Shown in pieces: positions 23,306 to 32,636 of a stretch of 64,000 nucleotides of DNA (position 1 is the first letter of the stretch; the number at the start of each line of letters is the position of its first letter). Source of the DNA: Ustilaginoidea virens (lineage: Eukaryota > Ascomycota > Sordariomycetes > Hypocreales > Clavicipitaceae); NCBI RefSeq assembly GCF_000687475.1, contig NC_057319.1, positions 372,001 to 436,000 on the forward strand. The letters run 5' to 3'. Both the position numbers and the translations under genes were made by a program. The notes below the pieces were generated by a model that was given only the letters and a program-made list of their open reading frames with translations, made no database searches and had not been told where the DNA came from.

Positions 23306-25320
23306 ATGAATGCGAGCCGGCTCGTTCACCGGCTTGCGTCCCAGGCCGGTCCTCGCTCATGGACGACGTGCTGCCTCTGCCGAGGTCCACTGGCCCCTGT
23401 GACGCCGCCTCCATCCGTCGTGGCGAGCCGATTCTCGTCGATCCGAGGCTCAGCGCGGGAGGGATGTGGCAGCGGCAGCGGCAGCGGCAGCGGCAATGGC
23501 AATGGCAATGCGCGCGGGGGCTCTAGGTCGGCAAGAGTGCTGCTGCTCTCTTCCGCCGGCGCGGCTGGCGTGGCAGGTACGGCGCTTGCTTTTACGGACG
23601 AAATCAAGAACAGCTATGATTCTGTCGAGCGGACCGGAAGGGTGGTTGCGGCGCTGGCCATGTGCATAAACGAGTAAGAACTCTTCTCCCAACGGCGCGC
23701 CCAAAATGCGCAGAATGGCCACACGCACACAGCACGACTGAACTTGTTCTTTGCCAGCTACCGTACGACCCTGAATGCCATGGCGACCGCTGAAGACGCA
23801 GACGAGCAAAAGCCCGCTCTCAAGGCATGTCACAAACGCTGTGCCGAAAGAACACTCAAGGTCATGGAGAAGAATGGCGGCATCTTCATCAAACTCGGAC
23901 AACACTTGGTAATGCAGCCGAAAAGAACAAATCCCGTTGCAGAGGCGAGAGAGTCAGTGGAACTATTGCAACTAACGCGTCACCGCCGTCAAAGAGCGCC
24001 ATGAACTACCTCCTTCCTCCCGAGTGGACCACGACCTTTGTCCCCCTCCAGGACAAATGCCCCGTCTCGTCGCTGCATTCGATTGAGGAAATGTTTCGCA
24101 AGGACACCAACGAGGATCTGTGGGACACCTTTTCCGACTTTTCGGACGAACCGATCGGCGCGGCATCGCTCGCTCAGGTCCATCTCGCGACGTTGAAGGG
24201 CTCGGATCGCAGGGTGGCCGTAAAGGTGCAGCATCCCGACCTGGAGGCCTTTGCGCCCCTGGACCTCGCCCTCACAAAGTACACGTTCTCGACGCTGAAG
24301 CGCTTCTTCCCCGAATACGACCTGGAGTGGCTCTCGTCCGAGATGGAGGTGTCGCTGCCCAAGGAGCTCGACTTTGAACAAGAGGCCGCCAACGCTCGGC
24401 GGATGAAGGCGCACTTTGCCAAGATCCCCGAGCTGCCCCTCGTCATCCCGGAGGTGGTCTGGGCCAAGAAGCGCATCATTGTCATGGCGTGCGAATCCGG
24501 CGCTCGGCCCGACGACCTCGAGTACCTCGACCGCAACGGCATCGACCGCGACGAGGTCTCGGCCACGCTCGCGCGCATCTTCAACGAGATGATCTTCGGC
24601 GACGGCGCCCCCCTGCACTGCGACCCGCACGGCGGCAACATTGCCATCCGCAAGAACGGCTCGCGCCGCGCCGCCGGCCACCGCCGGCCCAACTTCGACG
24701 TGATCCTGTACGACCACGGCCTGTACCGCGACATCCCGCTGCCCCTGCGCCGCTCCTACGCCAAGATGTGGCTGGCCGTCATTGACGGCGACATGGCGCG
24801 CATGAAGCGGTACGCGCGCGAGGTGGCCGACATCAGCGACGCCGACTTCCCGCTCTTCGCGTCCGCCATTACCGGCCGCGACTTCACCGTCGTCAGCAGG
24901 CAGGGCTCGATCCTGCGGAGCCGCACGGCCGACGAGGAGCAGAGCATCAGCTCGTCCCTGCAGGAGGGCCTGATTGTCGACCTGGTCCAGATGCTCAGCC
25001 GCGTCCCGCGCATCATCCTCCTCATCCTCAAGACCAACGACCTGACGCGCAGCCTGGACGAGAACCTGCGCACGCGGCAGGGGCCCGTACGCAGCTTCCT
25101 CATCCTCGCGCGCTACTGCGCCCGCACCGTCTTCCACGAGCAGCTGGACGAGGTCGGGCGCAGGGGCTCGCTCCTGCGGCCCCTGAACGCGCTGCGGCTG
25201 TTTTCCGCGTGGCTGGGCTACCTGCGTGTCGGGGCCAAGCTCGAGGCGTTTGAGCTCTGGCTCGGGGTCAAGCGCGCGTTGGGATGGCGGGTGGATTTTG
25301 CGAGCAGCGCGCCGTTGTAG
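23306..25320 (+). CDS. MCP2: UbiB/ABC1-family atypical kinase, ADCK1/Mcp2-like, mitochondrial
   Basis: Three exons (23306-23673, 23758-23908, 23995-25320) encode 614 residues. The N-terminus looks like a mitochondrial presequence (MNASRLVHRLASQAG), followed by a Gly/Ser/Asn repeat and a short hydrophobic segment (VLLLSSAGAAGVAGTALAF). Family hallmarks appear in order: KxGQ as GGIFIKLGQHL, which spans to the end of exon 2; the Ala-rich nucleotide loop GAASLAQVH; the lysine strand VAVKVQHP; the Glu helix PKELDFEQEAANARRM; the catalytic loop HCDPHGGN; and YDHG in the metal-binding position (family DFG/DHG). Yeast Mcp2 and human ADCK1 share this layout and act in mitochondrial lipid and membrane homeostasis. 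Whether this protein binds or uses ATP is not shown. Third-position GC is very high in exon 3. Confidence 0.88.
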
Positions 25321-25716
25321 GAGCGACCATGTCTTGAAAAGCAGGGGGTGTGCTTTCTTCTTCTTCTTCTTCTTCTTCTTCTTCTTCTTCTTCTTGTTCT
25401 CCTTTTTTTTTCTCAATGCATCATGATAGACTGTGCATAGATGACAGCCAGAGCACTTGTGCAAGGTAATAAAGAAGCGTGGACGGGGTCAACCCGTACG
25501 GCGGGATCAACTGGTGACATGGCTTACGCTTTGTGAGGGGCCATCCGCCGGGCAGAAACGGGCCGACCGCCAAGCTGCGCCGCGAGATTTCTAAAATGTA
25601 CTTGTCTAGAAAGAAACCATGTATATGGCCAAAGGCCGTAGAATGAGGACATTTGTGACGGAAAAAAAAGCGGGGGCGATAAAAAGACCAGGGACGGCAG
25701 CATCCAAAAAAAAGCG
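25321..25716. other. Spacer with (CTT)n microsatellite
   Basis: This is the 3' flank of the kinase gene up to the 3' end of the tRNA gene. Apart from the CTT repeat and short A-runs I see nothing. Confidence 0.5.
25355..25396. repeat. Trinucleotide microsatellite (CTT)n
   Basis: About fourteen copies lie in the 3' flank, probably the 3' UTR, of the UbiB-family kinase gene. Confidence 0.9.
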
Positions 25717-25790
25717 TGGTTTCGCCCGGGCTCGAACCGGGGACCTTCTCGGTGTTAGCGAGAAATCATGACCAACTAGACCACGAAACC
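25717..25790 (-). tRNA. tRNA-Val, anticodon AAC
   Basis: Read on the minus strand, the 74 bases form a complete cloverleaf. The acceptor strands are GGTTTCG and CGAAACC, followed by the discriminator A. The D-arm contains TAGTTGGTCA. The anticodon stem is TCTCG/CGAGA around the loop CTAACAC, so the anticodon is AAC. The T-arm is CCCGGTTCGAGCCCGGG. There is no intron. Internal box A (TGGTCTAGTTGG) and box B (GGTTCGAGCCC) are intact. The discriminator is followed by a short T-poor stretch, with an A-rich run on the plus strand (T-rich on the transcribed strand) at 25705 to 25713, fitting a polymerase III terminator. Confidence 0.96.
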
Positions 25791-26232
25791 AGGTGTTTCT
25801 GTGGGAAACTGCAACGTTATTACTCTCTACTTGCTCTACTACGAGCTGTTCGCACACCGTACTCCGTACAGATCCCAGGGCACACATTTGCGGGGAAATG
25901 CTTCCGTTGCTGCTTCACATCACCGCCGCGCATGGATGGCCAACCCGGCACCGCGGCACGCAATCCAGCCAACATGAGGTCACCTACGGCAAAAAAAAAT
26001 TAAAAAAATTTCAACGAGCAATCGCCGGACAACTGGCACGAGGGTGGGCTGCACGCCGAGCCGGCAGGTCCGTTCTTTTTTTGTTTACTGGCATCAATTC
26101 GAACATTGCAATCCAAGACAAAAAGGCACGTGCGCATGCTGCACGGCGACGGCGCATCCTTTCCTTGTCCAGCGCACCGGCTTTTACGTCTTGGCGCCCC
26201 GTGAGCCGAGTCCCGTCGACGGGGGGAAGCCC
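25791..26232. other. Spacer between tRNA-Val and the P450 gene
   Basis: The tRNA upstream flank and the P450 3' flank share this interval. It contains ACTCCGTACAG near 25861 and two short A-runs near 25990. No gene is seen. Confidence 0.5.
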
Positions 26233-28159
26233 CTACACCGTGCCGGTAATCTTGACCATGACCTGCCCGCGACTGTTGACCGAGCGAGGATCCGGGTCCG
26301 GGTATCCCAGCAATCGGACCCGGCGGCACTGGACGTGCTCCACGGACGTTTCGTACAGCTCCATGTCGAACTTGCAGATGATGCTGGCTAGGGCGAGATA
26401 CATTTCCGCGTAGGCCAGCCTGGAGGGATTGCTGTGAGCGGGGGGGTTGCTGGGCAAAGAAAGCTCTGGTGGGCAGAAGGAGGGGGGGGATGAGGACTAT
26501 GCTCACTGGATTCCGAGACAGCCTCTGGTGCCCTTGGTAAAGTTGGCGAGGTAACTTTCCAGGTTGACACCGCTCTCCTGGGCTTTGATCCACCGGGAAG
26601 GATCGAACACCATGGGGTCGGGAAACAAGGCGGGGTCCGTATTGACAAAGTAGGCCGACTGGCTGAGTGGTGTCTGGCATCAAGTGGGCTCGGTCAGCAA
26701 ACCTTAAAGGCCGTACGTGGCACTGGCAAGTAGGGGGAGGATGGCGGTTGCTGTCTTACTCCCTGTGGGATATCATAGTCTCCGTATTTCAAGACCTTGT
26801 TTGGGGCTATTCTCGGGAGGCGAAGCACGGCGCCAAAGGACAACCTCAGGGACTCTCGCACCACGGCTCTCTAGACGAGCCAAGTTTCTGGTCAGCACCA
26901 AAGCTTGCAAAGAGAGAAGGGGCCGGCGAATAGTGCCGTGTTAAGGAAGGGAGGGGGGGGGGGGGCGGTTCCTCAAATCTCACCAGATAGGGAAGCCGCT
27001 CAAGCTCGGACAGGGGCGGCGTCTCGTCCGAGGTCCGGATAGCGCCAATCTCCTCGCGCAGCTTGCGAATGTGCTCCTTGTCCTGCAAGAGATAGAAGAG
27101 CCCGACGCTGATGCTCCGGGCCGTGGTCTCGGTGCCGGCAATCAGGATGACGATGCCCTCGTTGAGGATGCGCGTCACCCCCTTTTCCTCGGCAGGTATG
27201 TCGTCGTCCAGGAGGGACGTCAGCATGCCCGAGTTGGCCTTCCGGGCATTCTCGTCGGCCATGAGCGCGGCCATGCGCCGGTGGATGTCCTGCTGGTGGG
27301 TGAGCAGGGTGGCGGCCCCGGGGGAGAACCGTCTCAGGATGGAAATCGGCAGCTTCCTGAGGAGGATGGCGGTGCTGGGCAGGAAGCGAGCCAGGTTGGC
27401 CCCGCCGGTGATTTCGTAAAACATCTCGGTCAAGGCGACAAAGAAGCCCGGGGAGCCCAAATAGTCGTAGTGCTCTCCGTACAGGTACTTGGTGATGATG
27501 TCGGCCGTCATGGCGCCAAAGGCTCGGTCCAGGATCACAACCTCGTCGGTGGCGGCCAGGCTCTCGAGCCTCTGGCACAGCCTGCCGATCCTCTCCCTCA
27601 CGGTCGTCTCCAGGGCGTGCAGGGAGCGCTTGGAGAAGTACGGGTTCAGGTATCCTCTGCGGACGCGGTGCAAGTGATGGTCCACGGTGGTGACGAGCGA
27701 GCCGGGGAACGCGAGACCGTCAACTTGGCCGATGTCCTTTTGCACCTCGTGATCGGTCAGAGTGTATATCATGTTGTAGTACGACGAGTCCCGGATGTGC
27801 AACTCGCGCGGGTTGACCCTGACTATGGGACCTTTTTTTTTTTTTTAAAGAAAAAAAGAGAGAGCGCGCGTTAGAGGCGAGACAAAGCCATGTTGAACAG
27901 ATAGTGGAGGACGACGAGGCTGCGTACCGTATTTGTCATGCATCTTCTCAACCTCCCATATGTACAGGCCATCACGGATGACGTCGAACCAAAACTCGTA
28001 GAGCGAGGTGGCGGCCGCCAGACGCGGGCCGGGAAACTTGCTGAGGGGATGAAAGTACAAGTTGTAGACGCAGCGATAGATCCGGTGCAGAACAAAAGCC
28101 GCGAAACACCAGGCCAGCACGCGGGCAAGACTCAGCTTCTCAAACAGAAATAGGGACAT
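26233..28159 (-). CDS. Cytochrome P450 monooxygenase (TRI4/CYP58-like appearance)
   Basis: Five exons (28159-27928, 27831-26984, 26870-26760, 26673-26507, 26419-26233) encode 514 residues. An N-terminal membrane anchor ([17 protein letters not shown]) precedes the proline-rich hinge [13 protein letters not shown]. The I-helix oxygen-binding motif is [11 protein letters not shown]. The K-helix ExxR is ESLR at the start of exon 3, the meander has FDPSRW, and the heme loop is [10 protein letters not shown] with the axial Cys at about residue 450. All essential P450 motifs are intact. The N-terminal third ([20 protein letters not shown], then [11 protein letters not shown]) is the style of fungal P450s annotated as trichodiene oxygenase; this subfamily call is inference. 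It lies about 2 kb from a terpene cyclase on the same strand, suggesting oxidation of the cyclase product. Intron 1 ends in a run of A just before AAAG. Confidence 0.92.
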
Positions 28160-30146
28160 GGCTCTTTGTGGGATCAGAAACAACAGCACAGGTGCAGCGT
28201 GTTCTTTGATGTTGCAGGAAGAAGGTTGAAGGTTCAAGGAGGAGGGAAAGGGGTGGTCATGAACTCATAGCATGAAGCAAAGGAGGTGTATGACTCGGCC
28301 TGTGGCAGGAATTATAGTCGACTCGCACGACGGGCTTGGCAACTTAAACTCAAACCGGACGCCCACTGCACAGGATGCTTGCCGTGTTGTAAGGTACGTT
28401 TGCTAACATGTGGCGTGTGCTTGTGTGGGTGGTTTCCTCTGGTGGTTTTCTTTGGTGCCACGATTCTACACCAAAACACCAAGCCCAGGAATGCAGACAA
28501 CGGAGACGGGAGCGATCGGGGATTTCGTGCGGAGCTCCTTGCAGAGCCAGCAGGTCCCTCGCTCCCCCGCCTATTCTTTTCCGCCTCCTCTGCTACTGCA
28601 AACTTGGAAACTGATCATGCTTGGGAGGGCAGAGATACCCAGCTAGCCTGCGACGCTTATGCAGACTCGTCCAGAACGGCGACCGCCGGCGGCGGCGTCC
28701 AAGCAGGGTCCACTTTGCGCATCGTGAATCCCGGCGAGGATGAGCTGTGCCGTCGCTGATTCGCCCAGCTGCATGGCCATGGAGTCGTGGGCTATAGCGA
28801 TGGACAGATTCCGGACTCCGGAAAGCTACGCGCCGTCGACGGGCCGTCCGTCAATCCGTAAATGACTCGATGCGATGCGAGAGGTGGGCGCCGGGCTGTG
28901 GTCTTGGATCCCCTACCACCCCGTTTCCCCGGGCTAGCAATTTGTCCTCAAGACGAGAGGGGGCGTATTGCATATCATGTTATGCGTCGGCATGGGGCTG
29001 TGTGGACATGCTGCGCAGCTCCAGAGTGCGTATGTAACAGGAGCGGTGCCGATGTCTGCTTGCCGGGCCTCCTCTCCGGCAAAAACGACTCGACGAGGTT
29101 GCGCAAACCCAATGCTTCAACTCGGTGCATGGCGGTCATGACCCTTTAGGAGAAAGCCCGTCGAGGAACCATGGCTGCCAAAGGGGAAGTAGGTTCCCGC
29201 CACCCAGCCCATGAGCCCATCAGCCCATCAGCCCATGAGTCCATGACTCTCCCGAGCGAGGAGACGGCGTCAAGTCGTGTCTGGTGCGTGCCAACGGAGA
29301 AAAACCCAAAAACCCGTAGATCCGGCTGTTTCGGGCTCAACTAGGGCGGAGCCACAGGGGCGCAAGTTGCTTCGCGTGGCGCTTCGATGGCTGCAGCGGC
29401 CAGCATTTCAGCGGTTGCTTAGTTCCCGGCGGCCTGTTGGCCCAAGTGATGCTCGTGGCAGCCACGTTGCGCCATTCCATGTTTGAACGGTCGAATGCTT
29501 GGCAGGCGCCGCACCAAGGCCGTCGTATCGTACGATTCTTGCTGCGCAGGCGGAAAGCTTAAGTAGGCCGCGGTATTTGCGCATGCTGTTGATGGATCTG
29601 CGATCGGCGCCTGGTTGAGCCGTGATGAAGACGAGGAAACAGGAAGCAGGAAGAGCAGGGGGGAACAACATGAAGCAAGGTGCGTCGCGTCACGTGACTC
29701 TGGCAGGGCGAAGTTCGGTGGCCCCCAAGTCACTCTCGGCGTCTCGGGCTTATCAAGCCCGAGAGCAGCCACCACCAAAGAGTCACCACCAAAAACGCAC
29801 CATGGTGTTTTATTCATATTCATGTACGCTACACGGCTTGAGACTGTTTGAACAGTTGGTAGAAAGCAGTTTTTATCAGTAGATTCAAACTACGTAAAAT
29901 GATAGTCTGGCTTAACACGGCCTATCTGTGGCTGAGGGGCTCACACGTTGGAACCCCCCCCCCTTCCCTCCTCCCCCTACTTTCATGCCGCGCACGCAGA
30001 AGGGAGAAATCAAAAAAGAAAAAAAAGAAAAAAAAGGAAAAAAAGGAAAAACGATAAATCAAAAAAGAAATGAAAATAAAATCAATTTTCCAAAACATTC
30101 CTCCAAACCCCGACAGTTCCCAAGCCCATCCAAAGCAAATGCCAGC
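28160..30146. other. Intergenic region of the P450 / terpene cyclase pair
   Basis: Two kilobases separate the 3' end of the terpene cyclase from the P450 start. No further biosynthetic or regulatory gene is visible on either strand. Adenine-rich tracts at 30010 to 30080 lie just past the cyclase stop. Confidence 0.5.
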
Positions 30147-31058
30147 CTAGAACTCGCCTCGAGCCTCCCCGTAGAGCAGCTCCTTCAACCGATAGCGGTC
30201 GACGTCCAGGTAAAACTGCACGTAGCCCGCGACAAACTGGCGCAGCCGCATCTTCAGCTCGTCGGACCCCGGCGACGAGTAGAGACCCTTTATGGTCTCG
30301 ATGCACACGTCGCAGCTCTCCTCAATCACCTCCTCAATGGGCTTGTTGCGGAACTTTTGCCGCTGGATCATGACGGAGCAGACGTCCTTGCCGACAATCA
30401 GCTCCTTGTACGACGACAGCAGGTCGTTGGCCTCCTGCACCAGCAGGTTCATGCCGGGGATGTGGTGGATGTACTCGCTCCACGGAATGTCCTTTGTGAA
30501 GACGACGCAGCTGGTTGCGTCCGAGACGACCAGCAGCTGCCGCATGTAGTCGATGAACTGCATGCTGCGCACCGATGCCAGGGCCTTGGCGTGGCGCGTC
30601 TCGTGGGGGAGAAAGACCATCCACTGGAAGAAGGACCTCCACAGCGTCGAGATGATGAAGGGCTCGTACCATTCGCTCAGCGCCTCGATGGCGTCAAATA
30701 CGCCCTTTGCGTAATGGTAGCCGACGTGGTCCGACTCCACCAGGCGGCCTCCGTGGAAGACGATGCCGTCCATGTATCGGAGCGGGTCGTCGTCTATGAT
30801 GACGCCCAGGGCGTAGAACACCGTCACCTCGACCTGCACCTTGTCGCAGAGGTAGGGTATGATCAGCCGGACCACGCCGTAGGCGACCCTCATGCAGCGA
30901 GCCTCCTTCTCCTGCCAGCCCGGAAGGCATCTCAGCCTCGCGAGGGACTCGTCCAGAACAGCTTGCCTGGGAGACTCAAAGGGAACGTCAAAGTCAACGG
31001 CATCGAGGAACCGTTGGACGCTCTTACGATAGCTCTCAACGGACAAGCCTACCGCCAT
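30147..31058 (-). CDS. Terpene cyclase of the trichodiene synthase (TRI5) family
   Basis: A single exon encodes 303 residues, shorter than classical trichodiene synthases (about 375). Class I terpene synthase motifs are in place. The aspartate-rich motif is IIDDDPLRYM (Asp about 89 to 91), in the position of the TRI5 LDDSKDDP region. The NSE/DTE-type Mg-binding motif is NDLLSSYKE (Asn211, Ser215, Glu219). The downstream Arg-Tyr pair is in DVDRYRLKELL (about 288 to 289). A family layout of helices with no N-terminal prenyltransferase or class II domain points to a soluble cyclase, most likely acting on farnesyl diphosphate; product and substrate are inference. It shares a strand with the P450 about 2 kb downstream. 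A perfect 13-base inverted repeat lies about 460 bases upstream. A long open frame on the opposite strand is a shadow of this gene. Confidence 0.78.
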   Translation of the reverse strand: MAVGLSVESYRKSVQRFLDAVDFDVPFESPRQAVLDESLARLRCLPGWQEKEARCMRVAYGVVRLIIPYLCDKVQVEVTVFYALGVIIDDDPLRYMDGIVFHGGRLVESDHVGYHYAKGVFDAIEALSEWYEPFIISTLWRSFFQWMVFLPHETRHAKALASVRSMQFIDYMRQLLVVSDATSCVVFTKDIPWSEYIHHIPGMNLLVQEANDLLSSYKELIVGKDVCSVMIQRQKFRNKPIEEVIEESCDVCIETIKGLYSSPGSDELKMRLRQFVAGYVQFYLDVDRYRLKELLYGEARGEF

Positions 31059-31517
31059 GGTGGTGGATCAAAGGGGCTGACTGAAAAGAATTTAATAAAG
31101 GGACCAAAAAAAAAAGGGGGATCAAGACGTTGGATGCGAACGGTGTTAATCGTTTTGTGTTGCACATGCCGTTCAACAGGCAAGATGGCATCGTTCCTTT
31201 TATACTACTACGGCATTAAAGACATCTCGCGGGATTCATGGAGGCATGGCTGGCCTCCGCAAACCATCTCGATAGTAAAACCCCGAGTGGGGTCGTGCCA
31301 TGTTCCGAATCATGATGGTTTTGATCAAAAAAACCTTGATGCATGGCTAAGACGAATGAGGTTAGGAAATGACGGGATAGTCTTTGCAGCGAGTAATTCT
31401 AGGCTCATTTCCCCCATCATCCTCTTGAACAATGGAGCTTCAGAGTTTGGATGGCAAAATCGTTAGCGCTCCAGCGGACCAAAGATAACGGGAGGACGGG
31501 GGAGGGGGAACGCCCGC

Positions 31518-31546
31518 CAGCTATAACATGCAACATGTTATAGCTG
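31518..31546. promoter_or_regulatory. Perfect 13-base inverted repeat upstream of the terpene cyclase
   Basis: CAGCTATAACATG is followed by a 3-base spacer and then its exact reverse complement. It sits about 460 bases upstream of the cyclase ATG. A perfect dyad of this length is unlikely by chance in a given promoter, and would suit binding of a dimeric regulator or a hairpin; either role is inference. Confidence 0.5.
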
Positions 31547-31688
31547 CATACGTGAGCTGTCGAGACGGGGAATTTCTGCTAGGGCCTGGAGAGTTCCGCA
31601 GCGGAGAAAGCGCAGTAGTCCTTGCATAACTACCTAGGCATGTAGGTAGATGGTCTGGGAAGACGCGCATGAACCCGTTGACTCTTGA

Positions 31689-31709
31689 CTACCTACCTTA
31701 GGTAGGTAG
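31689..31709. repeat. AGGTAGGTA-type palindrome
   Basis: CTACCTACC, a 3-base spacer and GGTAGGTAG form a perfect dyad. It is one of many related elements in spacers of this window and is followed within 20 bases by another AGGTAGGTAGGTACC run. Confidence 0.85.
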
Positions 31710-31880
31710 TTAAGGTAGGTAGGTACCTGGTGATTGCATAGTAACTTGCAACCTGGCGGAAACACGGGACGGAGGCTCCATACTGACATACGGCTGGTGA
31801 TGGTTTTTGAGTTTGAAAAGTGATTTGCAAGCCATGTCCCGGACTTTATCTGCCGTTGGCACACGTGAAGTGCCGTCGCT

Positions 31881-31889
31881 TCTCTCTCT

Positions 31890-31929
<40 letters not shown>

Positions 31930-31946
31930 TCTTCTTCTTCTTCTTT
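31881..31946. repeat. Compound microsatellite (CT)n-(CTT)n
   Basis: A long CT dinucleotide run, with one TCTTC interruption, passes into about seven CTT copies. It is non-coding. Confidence 0.92.
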
Positions 31947-32308
31947 TCTGCCCTATTCCCAAAGCAGAGCCGTAGTGCTGTTCCGGGCAACCCCTTGCAG
32001 TCGGGCTGCCTTTCCCCCCCTTGCGCTATTTGAGCCGATTCAGCAATTGGCAGTAGCAAGCATTCCATAATACCCCGGTGACTAATAAAAGGCCTGTTTC
32101 GGGATCTTGATGGGTCCAAAGAGAACTTGACAACTAGCAGAACTGCTAGTCAATGTGGATCGGAGGTTGGGGCTCTCAAACACGGCAACCATGTGCCGAT
32201 ACACATTCCTTACATGCCCCCTTTTTTTTCTCCGAGTCAGAAAAGGTGAATACTAGCCCATCTTGGCCCCGGTATCTTCCTAGACTAGCTGATTTGCTAG
32301 TGTCCTGA

Positions 32309-32358
32309 GTCCTGGCTCCTGGCTCCTGGCTCCTGGCTCCTGGCTCCTGGCTCCTGGC
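32309..32358. repeat. Tandem repeat, 7-base unit (CTCCTGG)
   Basis: About seven nearly perfect copies lie in the gene-free region. No coding role is suggested. Confidence 0.9.
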
Positions 32359-32605
32359 GCAAGACCTGCAAGGGTTTGGAAACGGCCTACCCCTTGAATG
32401 TGTCAGACCCGCCAATGGGCAGAATCTAGGGATGCAGACCTGCCCTTATAGTCCAAGTCTTGGGTTGTCAATCATGCATGAGCTGTCAAGGATGTCTTTC
32501 TCTCTCGATTCTCTCCAAACACCTATATGATTACAAGTCATAGTAGCAAGTGGAGACGTGCCCCAGCTCGCATAGTTTGAATTTGGCAAAATGCCATGAG
32601 GGTCC

Positions 32606-32636
<31 letters not shown>

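Noticed and set aside
23989..25464. Long 491-codon open frame on the minus strand
   Set aside because: It is the antisense of the UbiB-family kinase exon 3. High GC at third positions removes stops on the opposite strand; the protein is a Val/Arg/Leu-rich shadow.
29928..31466. 512-codon open frame on the plus strand
   Set aside because: It covers the terpene cyclase in antisense. The cyclase frame has recognisable motifs, this one has none and begins in A-rich repeats.
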